Shown: positions 1 through 5,855, numbered from the stretch's first letter. The stretch: 5,979 bases of DNA from an uncultured bacterium (GCA_949285775.1 CASEAD010000149.1:1-5979), one strand, 5' to 3'. Notes: generated from the sequence alone by a model not told the origin. Made by a program: numbers and translations.

Positions 1-362
1 AACATACCCAGAATAATATCTATATACTTATTACTATTAATCACCAATAACTTATCCTCATCACATAACATAATCCTCTCAATATCCTTATCCCCATTAT
101 AATTAGCAACCATATCCTCTAAATACTTCTTATTATGTAACTTAATTAATTTATCCTTATCAAAAGTAATACTCATCATCTTCCTATACAAATCACTATC
201 CCTATATAAATAAATATTAAGATCTACCTCATCATACAAATACCTATAATTACTAACAAACCTATCATATATAATACTAGTCATATACATCTTTTTCGTC
301 ATAAACCTAGTATACTTATCTATAAACTTCTTAATATCATTATTAACCAAATTAATATCCAT
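1..362 (-). CDS. Unrecognised hypothetical protein, 5' part only
   Basis: An open frame starts at an ATG (360-362) and runs 120 codons to the window edge without a stop, so the C-terminus is missing. It is preceded by the ribosome binding site AGGTGGA (368-374) five bases upstream, which supports this start. The product begins MDINLVNNDIKKFIDKY and is rich in Lys, Asp, Tyr and Ile, with no signal peptide or membrane segment, so a soluble cytoplasmic protein is likely. I recognise no family or catalytic motif. Codon use is strongly G/T-ending: all six Arg codons are AGG and most Lys codons AAG, matching the other leading-strand genes, so it looks native and translated. It follows ylmC after a gap of 79 bases holding a weak terminator. 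I am confident it is a gene; its function is unknown. Confidence 0.7.
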   Translation of the reverse strand, partial: MDINLVNNDIKKFIDKYTRFMTKKMYMTSIIYDRFVSNYRYLYDEVDLNIYLYRDSDLYRKMMSITFDKDKLIKLHNKKYLEDMVANYNGDKDIERIMLCDEDKLLVINSNKYIDIILGM

Positions 363-410
363 AACTATCCACCTACTCTATCTATATAATAGCACACTTT
401 AACAAAATTT

Positions 411-440
411 AAAATAAAAAATATAGAAACAAATCTATAT
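411..440 (-). terminator. Probable weak intrinsic terminator after ylmC
   Basis: On the minus strand, one base after the ylmC stop codon, ATATAGA and TCTATAT form a 7-bp stem around a 6-base loop (421-440). The stem is followed directly by TTTTTATTTT (411-420). Flanking A-T and G-U pairs could lengthen the stem. It has only one G-C pair, so termination may be leaky. Its position at the end of sigG-ylmC fits the end of that operon. Confidence 0.5.
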
Positions 441-441
441 C

Positions 442-672
442 TTAATCATTCAAATCTACCAATATAATATCATCACCAATCTTAACAATCTGATTCCATA
501 AAATATCTTTATCTTCCTTATTACTAGATAAAAACTTCCTACCAATCTTCTCTTCTACTATTAATTTAGATATCATACCATCACTACCAATAACAACATC
601 TATAATACTCCCAACCCTTTTACCATTAGAAATATTAATAATCTCTTTTAATTGCAATTCTGATAAATACAT
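442..672 (-). CDS. ylmC: YlmC/YmxH-family sporulation protein (PRC-barrel)
   Basis: This is a small 76-residue protein with the PRC-barrel pattern of the YlmC/YmxH sporulation family. The family strings are visible: NISNGKRVGSIIDV (residues 13-26), DGMISKLIV (31-39) and the closing strand IVKIGDDIILVDL (62-74). Bacillus subtilis YlmC has the closely similar NVSNGKKLGSI and NIVKIGEDVILV. Length is close to the family norm of about 80. PRC-barrels are small beta domains, usually involved in protein or RNA binding; the biochemical role in spores is not established. The start is fixed by AGGTGGT (676-682) three bases before the ATG. It lies 21 bases after sigG, and the sigG-ylmC order is conserved in many spore formers, so the two are probably co-transcribed in the forespore. 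A weak hairpin-T-tract follows the stop. Confidence 0.88.
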   Translation of the reverse strand: MYLSELQLKEIINISNGKRVGSIIDVVIGSDGMISKLIVEEKIGRKFLSSNKEDKDILWNQIVKIGDDIILVDLND

Positions 673-693
673 ATAACCACCTATTAAATAATA

Positions 694-1467
694 TTACTTA
701 ATATACTTTTTTAGACTATTAATTGCATTCTTCTCTATTCTTGATATTTGAGCTTGACTAATACCTAACTCAGACGCTATCTCCATCTGCGTCTTACCTA
801 CAATAAACCTACTTTCTAATATTTGCCTATCCCTATTCTTAAGCTTATTCATAGCCTTCTCTAAAGCTAACCTATAGTCTAAATCATATTCACTACTTTT
901 ATTACTAATCTGATCTGCTAAATAAATAGTATCTCCTCCATCATTATATATAGGTTCATACATACTAACAGGCTCCCTTAAAGATTCCAAAGCATTACTA
1001 ACATCAAACTCACTAACCCCTAACATATCAGCAATTTCCTTATTAGTAGGCTCTATCCCATCACAACTCATCTTCTCCTCTTTTAATTTTAATGTCCTAT
1101 ATGCCAAATCCTTAACACTTCTACTTATCCTAAGAGCATTATTATCCCTAAGATACCTCTTAATCTCTCCTAAAATCATCGGACAAGCATAAGTAGATAA
1201 CTTAACATCAAAACTAATATCAAAATTATCAATCGCCTTAACAAGTCCCAAACACCCAACTTGAAATAAATCATCTAAATTATCAACCTTATTATTAAAA
1301 TTCTTAAGAATAGATAAAACTAACTTCAAATTACCATTAACAAGCTCCTCCCTCGCTCTACTATCTCCAAGAGCCATTCTTTTAAATAATTCTAAATTCT
1401 CCTCACTAGATAAAACCCTAATATTCGCAGTATTCACGCCACAAATTTCAACCTTATGACGTGCCAT
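694..1467 (-). CDS. sigG: RNA polymerase sporulation sigma factor SigG
   Basis: This is the late forespore sigma factor of the sigma-70 family, directing RNA polymerase to spore-maturation genes after engulfment. The 257 residues compare with 260 in B. subtilis. The N-terminal KVEICGVNT (5-13) is diagnostic of SigG. Region 2 holds NLDDLFQVGCLGLVKAIDNFD (63-83) and ends in GEIKRYLRDNN (100-110). Region 3 spans about 115-165. EPIYNDGGD (171-179) is another SigG hallmark. Region 4 carries the helix-turn-helix TQMEIASELGISQAQISR (226-243). The VNGN motif (43-46) contains the Asn that, as I recall, helps B. subtilis SigG escape the anti-sigma factor SpoIIAB. The start is firm: AGGAGGAGA (1475-1483), seven bases upstream, and the N-terminus aligns with known SigG. 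It is followed by ylmC, but the usual upstream spoIIGA and sigE are absent, replaced by an unrecognised gene. A candidate SigG-type promoter lies just upstream. Confidence 0.97.
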   Translation of the reverse strand: MARHKVEICGVNTANIRVLSSEENLELFKRMALGDSRAREELVNGNLKLVLSILKNFNNKVDNLDDLFQVGCLGLVKAIDNFDISFDVKLSTYACPMILGEIKRYLRDNNALRISRSVKDLAYRTLKLKEEKMSCDGIEPTNKEIADMLGVSEFDVSNALESLREPVSMYEPIYNDGGDTIYLADQISNKSSEYDLDYRLALEKAMNKLKNRDRQILESRFIVGKTQMEIASELGISQAQISRIEKNAINSLKKYIK

Positions 1468-1488
1468 AAAAAAATCTCCTCCTATACC

Positions 1489-1518
1489 TATATTGGTACA
1501 AAAAAAGATTATTTATAC
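1489..1518 (-). promoter_or_regulatory. Candidate SigF/SigG-type forespore promoter of sigG
   Basis: On the minus strand GTATA (1514-1518) is followed after 18 bases by CAATATA (1489-1495). This resembles the SigG pattern GMATR-17/18-CATNMTA, with a mismatch at -35 position 2 and one at -10 position 3. The -10 lies 21 bases before the sigG ATG, just ahead of the ribosome binding site. Autoregulation of sigG by SigG, and initiation by SigF, are established in B. subtilis. AT-rich DNA makes chance matches common, so this is a candidate only. Confidence 0.4.
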
Positions 1519-1575
1519 AAACTAACTATTATTTACTATGAATATATATAACATCATTATCATCTATTGTATCAT

Positions 1576-2148
1576 TTATTTTCCCCTCTTTAATACCCTC
1601 TTATTATTATCTAATGATCTCTTAACATTATAATTCAATATAAACCTAGTAACAGTATCATCAACAAAAAACATATCCCTATCTTCTGACTTATCTATCC
1701 TAATTTTAATCCCTCTATCTCTAAAAAAATCTAATAACTTAGCAAAATTTAAATACATATACCCATATTCATATTCATTATCAAACTGAAACCCCCTCAT
1801 ATAAAAATTCCTCTTTTTACGCCCTATTATATACTTATATACCGCAACTATCTTACTACTACCCATTATAAAATCATCAATATTAAACAAATTATCAGGT
1901 AATTCATCAAAATCCCCACAAAAAATCAAATTAAATCCTATTTTCCTCTCTTCTGCATCATTAGAAACAATATCACTTATTTCTTTCTCTACAAACCTTA
2001 AAGTATTATTATCCATCTCTTCATATAATTCTAAACTCTTATAATCACTAATCAATCTAGCCCCTGCTTGAATACATATAGGAGATATAAATAAATAACA
2101 ATTATTCTTATCTTTATCTATTATTCTAAACTTCTCATCTAAATTCAT
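1576..2148 (-). CDS. Unrecognised hypothetical protein, 190 residues
   Basis: A complete open frame encodes 190 residues. The start is supported by AGGGAAGG (2154-2161), five bases before the ATG. The protein has no signal peptide or hydrophobic helix and is probably cytoplasmic. The middle is acidic (FCGDFDELPDNLFNIDDF, 76-93). An aromatic-rich stretch follows (FQFDNEYEYGYMYLNFAKLL, 120-139), and the tail is basic (VKRSLDNNKRVLKRGK, 175-190), which might contact nucleic acid. I do not recognise the family. It sits immediately upstream of sigG, where spoIIGA and sigE normally lie, but it resembles neither: there are no membrane spans or protease motif as in SpoIIGA and no sigma region. Its base composition matches the native leading-strand genes. 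The 108-base gap to sigG contains the forespore promoter candidate, so co-transcription with sigG is possible but not required. Confidence 0.75.
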   Translation of the reverse strand: MNLDEKFRIIDKDKNNCYLFISPICIQAGARLISDYKSLELYEEMDNNTLRFVEKEISDIVSNDAEERKIGFNLIFCGDFDELPDNLFNIDDFIMGSSKIVAVYKYIIGRKKRNFYMRGFQFDNEYEYGYMYLNFAKLLDFFRDRGIKIRIDKSEDRDMFFVDDTVTRFILNYNVKRSLDNNKRVLKRGK

Positions 2149-2178
2149 AACTACCTTCCCTAACTTATCCTTAAATAC

Positions 2179-2184
2179 ATTATA
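2179..2184 (-). promoter_or_regulatory. Possible -10 box for the 190-residue gene
   Basis: A perfect TATAAT lies 30 bases upstream of the ATG at 2148 on the minus strand. No good -35 is present at 16-18 bases, where the sequence reads like ATAAAT, and there is no TG extension. I tried SigE, SigF and SigG patterns here and none fitted well. Since a strong terminator lies upstream, a promoter must exist somewhere in 2149-2322, and this is the best hexamer in it. Confidence 0.25.
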
Positions 2185-2249
2185 CTATACCAATCCCCTT
2201 TATTTATCTGTATTAAATATAACATAAACAACCTAAAACATTATTATAC

Positions 2250-2279
2250 TTAACTAGTAGTTTGTATCTTATTAGTTAA
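2250..2279. repeat. Inverted repeat TTAACTA / TAGTTAA
   Basis: Two perfect 7-base arms (2250-2256 and 2273-2279) are separated by 16 bases. They lie in the 218-base gap between the terminator of the 108-residue gene and the start of the 190-residue gene. This could be an operator for the latter, about 100 bases before its start. In sequence this AT-rich, a 7-base repeat is only weakly above chance. Confidence 0.2.
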
Positions 2280-2322
2280 TCTAGAAAATAATAAAAATTA
2301 GGTAGAAATTTCCTGATATACG

Positions 2323-2356
2323 AAAAAATAATGATTATATAACTATAACCATTATT
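2323..2356 (-). terminator. Intrinsic terminator after the 108-residue gene
   Basis: On the minus strand AATAATGGTTAT (2345-2356) pairs with ATAATCATTATT (2327-2338) over 12 positions, with one G-U wobble and a 6-base loop. A run of Ts follows directly (2323-2328). It lies 10 bases after the stop codon at 2367. The structure is clear despite low GC, and is the best terminator in the window. Confidence 0.75.
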
Positions 2357-2366
2357 CATATAAATA

Positions 2367-2693
2367 TTATCTCTTCCTTACCTTAGTTTTATTACTATTA
2401 TTCAAATATAAACCAACAGTTCCCTTACCACTAGTAATATACTCACCAGATACCATATAAGGAGCCGCTGGCCCAATAACAGTATCAATACCCATAGCAG
2501 CTAACTCATCTTTAACCTTATTAGCCTCATCTTCACTTAAGTAATTAGAATACCACTTATTACCATCCATATAGCAACTTAAAATCTCATGCGCTCTACC
2601 TTTAGCATCATAACATACCCTTCCAAAACGCACAACATCAACCCCATTTATCTTATCTATAATCATATTATCTAAACTATCTTTCTTAAACAT
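2367..2693 (-). CDS. Unrecognised small hypothetical protein, 108 residues
   Basis: This is a complete small gene with strong expression signals: GGAGGAG (2699-2705) five bases before the ATG, a near-consensus promoter upstream and a clear terminator downstream. The product is soluble, with no membrane segment or signal peptide. Residues 12-57 look like beta strands (INGVDVVRFGRVCYDAKGR, then CYMDGNKWYSNYLSEDEA). A helix EDEANKVKDELAAMG (54-68) follows, then VIGPAAPYMVSGEYITSGKG (72-91) and a basic tail, NNSNKTKVRKR. The alternation suggests a small alpha/beta fold. I do not recognise the family and see no catalytic motif; the two Cys (27, 40) are too few for a metal site by themselves. It follows hisS by 62 bases but has its own promoter, so it appears to form a single-gene unit. 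Function unknown. Confidence 0.75.
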   Translation of the reverse strand: MFKKDSLDNMIIDKINGVDVVRFGRVCYDAKGRAHEILSCYMDGNKWYSNYLSEDEANKVKDELAAMGIDTVIGPAAPYMVSGEYITSGKGTVGLYLNNSNKTKVRKR

Positions 2694-2715
2694 ATTTACT
2701 CCTCCCTAGAAGGCA

Positions 2716-2744
2716 ATTATAACATAGTCAAATATATTTATCAA
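2716..2744 (-). promoter_or_regulatory. Sigma-A-type promoter of the 108-residue gene
   Basis: On the minus strand TTGATA (2739-2744) is followed by exactly 17 bases and then TATAAT (2716-2721). The -10 is extended by TGT just before it. Transcription would start near 2709, giving a short leader of about 15 bases that holds the ribosome binding site. It is the closest match to the vegetative consensus in the window. The position, just downstream of the hisS stop, gives the small gene independent expression. Confidence 0.7.
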
Positions 2745-2755
2745 TAAGAAAATCA

Positions 2756-4048
2756 TCACTTTTTTATAAAACTAACAATCTTATCAATATCATTAATATC
2801 AAACTCTACATTCTCCCCCTTAAACATATCCTTTATATTAATAATATTACTATCTATCTCATTATCCCCTATTACTATAACATACCTAATATCATTCTTA
2901 TTAGCCCACTCAAAACACTTCTTAACCTTCTTCTTATTCATCTCTACTATTACTCTAATACCACTATTCCTTAACCTATTAGCAAACCCTAACGAATAAA
3001 AATCTGTCCCCATAGGAATAACATAAACATCACATAAAGATAACCTTCCAATATCACTATCCTTTAATAATTCATATATAGAAGTTAAACCAAAACTAAT
3101 ACCTACCGCAGGATACATATTACCATCATCAATATAATTAGTAATCATATTATCATATCTACCACCACCACCAATACTACAACCTATCCTACCATCAGCA
3201 TCATACACCTCAAACACATTACCAGTATAATAATCCTGACCTCTAGCTAAAGTAGAAGTAAATACACAATAATTCTCTATTCCTAATTCTCTTATATATT
3301 CCTCTAACCTATTAATCTCTTCTAAACCCACTCTTAACTCACAAATAGAACTATCTTTATACATAGTATTTAACTCATTCAAAGATAAATTAAATAAACT
3401 AACTAACTTATCTATCTTACCATTATCAATACCAAGATCCAATAACATATCTATAAATTCATCCCTAGATATTTTATTCATCTTATCAATAATAGTGATA
3501 ACAGAAGGAATATAATCTTCCTCAATATCACAATCTAATATTAACCCCTTCATTAAATTCCTACTATTATATAATATATTAATATCAATACCCAACTTAT
3601 TAAAAGCACTAACATATAAACTCAAACACTCAGCCTCTATCATCTGCCCCGATAAACCAACAACATCAACATCACACTGCGTAAACTCCCTAACTCTACC
3701 TAACTTAACCGGACCATCTCTAAATACCCGAGCAATCTCATATCGCTTAAAAGGAAAACTAATCTTATTCTTATTAAGCGCTATAAACTTAGCAAAAGGA
3801 ACCGTCAAATCATACCTTAACCCAAGCTCCCTATTACCCTGATCACTTAACTTATATATCTCCTTAACCAAATCATTATTAGGATCATACTTATCTATCA
3901 ACATATCATAATAACATAATATAGAAGTCTCTATAGGAAGATACCCATACTCAACAAAAGTCTCTCTCAACTTATCATTAATATAATCCCTAACAACTTG
4001 TTCCTTAGGTAAAAAATCATTACAACCCTTAACATTTTTAATAACCAT
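2756..4048 (-). CDS. hisS: Histidine--tRNA ligase
   Basis: This class II aminoacyl-tRNA synthetase charges tRNA-His with histidine using ATP in the cytoplasm. The 430 residues are close to the usual 420-430. The N-terminal VKGCNDFLP (6-14) corresponds to the family KGTxDFLP. LRYDLTVPFAKF (77-88) precedes motif 2, YEIARVFRDGPVKLGRVREF (103-122), with its ATP-binding Arg. The histidine loop LARGQDYYTGNVFEV (267-281) is present, though the common RGLDYY reads RGQDYY here. SIGGGGRYDNMI (291-302) and motif 3 PAVGISFGLTSI (313-324) follow. The anticodon-binding domain fills about 338-430. The motif 2 sequence resembles the divergent HisRS branch I recall from some Firmicutes and archaea more than the E. 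coli type. The start is supported by GGTGAT (4052-4057), three bases upstream. Only 58 bases separate it from the upstream DUF421 gene, with no room for a T-box leader, so read-through from that gene is likely. Confidence 0.96.
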   Translation of the reverse strand: MVIKNVKGCNDFLPKEQVVRDYINDKLRETFVEYGYLPIETSILCYYDMLIDKYDPNNDLVKEIYKLSDQGNRELGLRYDLTVPFAKFIALNKNKISFPFKRYEIARVFRDGPVKLGRVREFTQCDVDVVGLSGQMIEAECLSLYVSAFNKLGIDINILYNSRNLMKGLILDCDIEEDYIPSVITIIDKMNKISRDEFIDMLLDLGIDNGKIDKLVSLFNLSLNELNTMYKDSSICELRVGLEEINRLEEYIRELGIENYCVFTSTLARGQDYYTGNVFEVYDADGRIGCSIGGGGRYDNMITNYIDDGNMYPAVGISFGLTSIYELLKDSDIGRLSLCDVYVIPMGTDFYSLGFANRLRNSGIRVIVEMNKKKVKKCFEWANKNDIRYVIVIGDNEIDSNIINIKDMFKGENVEFDINDIDKIVSFIKK

Positions 4049-4106
4049 AATATCACCAAAATATATTTTACACTATTTTTAAAAAAAAAGAAAGATAAAA
4101 TAATAA

Positions 4107-4757
4107 CTACTCTATCAAATCCCTATTTTTAATAACAAAAATATTATTATCTTTATAAAAAGCATAAAATACCTCTTCCAAAACAATTCCCTTCTTCCTC
4201 AAAGCATCCATTACCCACTTCTCATCCTTCTTTAACATCTTTAAAGTATCAGATTGAATATTACTATCAAGTACAAGCGGTAAAGGCAAAGGCGTCCTCT
4301 TCTTATCCTTAGGATAAGCAAAAATAGATAAACTACCATTATTCTCTAATATCGCATACTCTATCTCTTCTATAGACCTATACCCCTTCTCTCTTAACTG
4401 TACCATCAAATCATCTAAATTATACTTCTGCTTAATCATCTCTTTATAATTTATCTTCCCATTCTTAACAATAACTGAAGGATTACCATCTAAAAATATC
4501 CTAAACTTAGGCAACCTTAAAGACATAAAAGACAAACTAACCTGTAATAACACTAAAGTAAGAATAGGCACTATCGAATACATAATATCCTTATCATAAT
4601 TTTCTATACTAATAACAACCAACTCTGCTATCAATATAGACACTATTAAATCTATAATCCCTAATTGCCCAACTTCTCTCTTACCCATAATTCTATAAAT
4701 CACAAATATAAAAAAGTAAAAAAATAAAGTCCTAATAAATACAATTAAAAAATCCAT
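4107..4757 (-). CDS. DUF421 / YetF-family membrane protein
   Basis: This 216-residue protein has the DUF421 (YetF/YrbG/YkjA) layout: an N-terminal membrane part and a cytoplasmic C-terminal domain. Hydrophobic helices lie at about 4-22, 34-52 and 58-78. Family signatures are visible: RIMGKREVGQL (22-32), DLIVSILIAE (36-45), LDGNPSVIVKNGKIN (89-103), YNLDDLMVQLREKGY (112-126) and IEYAILENNGSLSIF (132-146). The molecular role is unknown. DUF421 proteins have been linked to spore heat resistance and germination in some Bacillus species, and this window also holds sigG, but I would not assign a spore role on that alone. Start: AGGTGAT (4761-4767), three bases before the ATG. The gene diverges from a small membrane protein gene and reads toward hisS, 58 bases away, with no terminator visible between them. 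Confidence 0.9.
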   Translation of the reverse strand: MDFLIVFIRTLFFYFFIFVIYRIMGKREVGQLGIIDLIVSILIAELVVISIENYDKDIMYSIVPILTLVLLQVSLSFMSLRLPKFRIFLDGNPSVIVKNGKINYKEMIKQKYNLDDLMVQLREKGYRSIEEIEYAILENNGSLSIFAYPKDKKRTPLPLPLVLDSNIQSDTLKMLKKDEKWVMDALRKKGIVLEEVFYAFYKDNNIFVIKNRDLIE

Positions 4758-4829
4758 ATCATCACCTATTAATATTATGTATATAAGTCTATTTTTTTAT
4801 ACAACTCATATATTTTATTAGGTGATACA
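4758..4829. promoter_or_regulatory. Divergent promoter region between DUF421 and TIGR04086 genes
   Basis: These 72 bases must serve two genes reading away from each other. Each end carries AGGTGAT exactly three bases from its ATG (4761-4767 minus, 4820-4826 plus), so the region is bounded by mirror-image ribosome binding sites. On the minus strand TTGTAT (4803-4808) is followed by TACATA (17 bases) or CATAAT (19 bases); both are weak. On the plus strand I see no convincing -35. Shared regulation is possible but nothing proves it. Confidence 0.4.
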
Positions 4830-5183
4830 ATGATTAAAAATTTATACATGTCTTTAATATATTTCTTTGCCTCTATATTAATAGGTACTATATTTATTAC
4901 CATATTTAATTACTTTAATATTTTAAATAACAATATAATAACTAGCCTAAAACTAATAATCCCCTTATTATCCCTATTCATATCAAGCTATATCTTAGGA
5001 ACTAAAAGTAATAAAAGAGGCTACATAGAAGGATTAAAACTAGGTAGCATCATAATTATAATATTCTTAGTAGTAACCCTAATAACCAAATCATTTACCA
5101 TAAGAACCCTATTATATTATTCAATATTACTATTAACATCAACATTAGGATCAATGATAGGTATAAATAAAAAGAAAAAATAA
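4830..5183 (+). CDS. TIGR04086-like small four-helix membrane protein
   Basis: A 117-residue, strongly hydrophobic protein with four predicted membrane helices at about 7-28, 39-57, 71-86 and 93-112, ending in a Lys-rich cytoplasmic tail (IGINKKKK). The loop LGTKSNKRGYIEGLKLG (56-72) between helices 2 and 3 and the overall size fit the Firmicutes membrane family TIGR04086. That assignment is from pattern memory, and the function is unknown in any case. It is the only plus-strand gene. Codons end in A or C (both Arg are AGA, ATA/TTA/CTA abundant), the mirror of its neighbours, as expected for a gene on the lagging strand of a highly skewed genome. GC is about 22 percent. Start: AGGTGAT (4820-4826), three bases upstream; the next Met (residue 7) lacks a site. 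It ends 8 bases short of the convergent antirepressor, with no terminator between. Confidence 0.82.
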   Translation: MIKNLYMSLIYFFASILIGTIFITIFNYFNILNNNIITSLKLIIPLLSLFISSYILGTKSNKRGYIEGLKLGSIIIIIFLVVTLITKSFTIRTLLYYSILLLTSTLGSMIGINKKKK

Positions 5184-5191
5184 TATAACTA

Positions 5192-5803
5192 CTATTTATT
5201 TCCTATTTCTTTCACATCATCTACATATCGATAATTTAAAACATTATTATCAGTAACAACACTCTCACCAATTTCATGCTCCAAATCTTTTCTAGCATTA
5301 CCAGCAACTTTTCCCCCACGCCTTGCTACTTCAATATTCTCATTTAAACCCTTAGGGTTTTTCTTTCTAGCTATTTCCCTAGTTGCAATCTCTCCTAAAT
5401 CAGCAAGCGCTACTTCAACATCACTCATATTATCTCTTAAAGACTCTTTTCTAAGACCTTTATACTGCTTGTACTCTTTAGCAGTCATGCCAGACCATTC
5501 TTTATAAATTTCATTAGTTAAAATTGCATACTCCATATTACTTTCAATACCCCCATCTTTCCATACATCTGTAAGTTGTTTCCTATCCTGAATACCTTTA
5601 ATTCTTTTAGAAATCCATCCCTCATCATAACCTTTAGCCCTATACGTATCTATCGCTCTTTGCATAGTTAATGATGGATCAAATACTTCATCAACCCTTT
5701 CACTACCTAATTTAGCTAACCATACCTTTATAGGTTCAGCATTCTTACTAGGAATAGATTCAATAATTCTAAACATTCCTTCAATATCAACTACATCAGT
5801 CAT
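5192..5803 (-). CDS. C-terminal part of the DinD/antirepressor gene left open after the stop
   Basis: This is the 203-residue frame that remains readable downstream of the premature stop. It holds the end of BRO-N (MTDVVDIEGMFRIIESIPSK, 1-20; AEPIKVWLAKLGSER, 22-36). The DinD-like C-terminal region follows: YRAKGYDEGWISKRIKGI (54-71), EYAILTNEIYKEWSGMTAKE (91-110), YKGLRKESLRDNMSDVEVAL (114-133) and RRGGKVAGNARKDLE (161-175). It is close to full length for that region. The ATG at 5801-5803 is merely the first in-frame Met after the stop; upstream there is only AGATGG and no good ribosome binding site, and homology begins well before it, so I doubt it is a true start. If translated by re-initiation it would lack most of the DNA-binding BRO-N domain. 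Convergent with the TIGR04086-like gene, 8 bases apart. Confidence 0.6.
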   Translation of the reverse strand: MTDVVDIEGMFRIIESIPSKNAEPIKVWLAKLGSERVDEVFDPSLTMQRAIDTYRAKGYDEGWISKRIKGIQDRKQLTDVWKDGGIESNMEYAILTNEIYKEWSGMTAKEYKQYKGLRKESLRDNMSDVEVALADLGEIATREIARKKNPKGLNENIEVARRGGKVAGNARKDLEHEIGESVVTDNNVLNYRYVDDVKEIGNK

Positions 5804-5838
5804 ACGATATTTACCATCTTATGCTTTCAATTTCAACT

Positions 5839-5855
5839 GTCTAGTGACACTAGAC
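5839..5855. repeat. 17-base perfect palindrome inside the antirepressor frame
   Basis: GTCTAGTGACACTAGAC consists of 8-base arms around one central base. With a one-base bulge the flanking AAC and GTT also pair. It lies 17 bases upstream (in gene direction) of the premature stop and encodes SSVTR, within BRO-N. It could be an operator-like site or simply chance. Confidence 0.4.

Noticed and set aside
363..410. Promoter for the left-edge gene, TTGTTA followed by TATAGA
   Set aside because: The spacing is only 13 bases; no pair with 16-18 bases has an acceptable -10.
1468..1575. Terminator after the 190-residue gene
   Set aside because: Several short ATGAT repeats occur but no stem followed by a T run; the T7 tract near 1501-1507 has no hairpin before it.
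2149..2366. Riboswitch or small RNA in the longest gene-free stretch
   Set aside because: Apart from the terminator stem and one weak 7-base inverted repeat I see no nested helices or conserved riboswitch core.
4049..4090. hisS promoter TTTCTT-17-TAAAAT
   Set aside because: The -35 matches the consensus at only two of six positions and lies inside a homopolymer tract.
4073..4106. Terminator between DUF421 and hisS, suggested by a run of nine Ts on the minus strand
   Set aside because: No stem of more than about 4 bp precedes the T run, so it is a low-complexity tract only.
5819..5821. TAA read as an amino acid through an alternative genetic code
   Set aside because: ylmC, sigG, the 190- and 108-residue genes and the TIGR04086-like gene all end properly at TAA, so TAA is a working stop in this genome.
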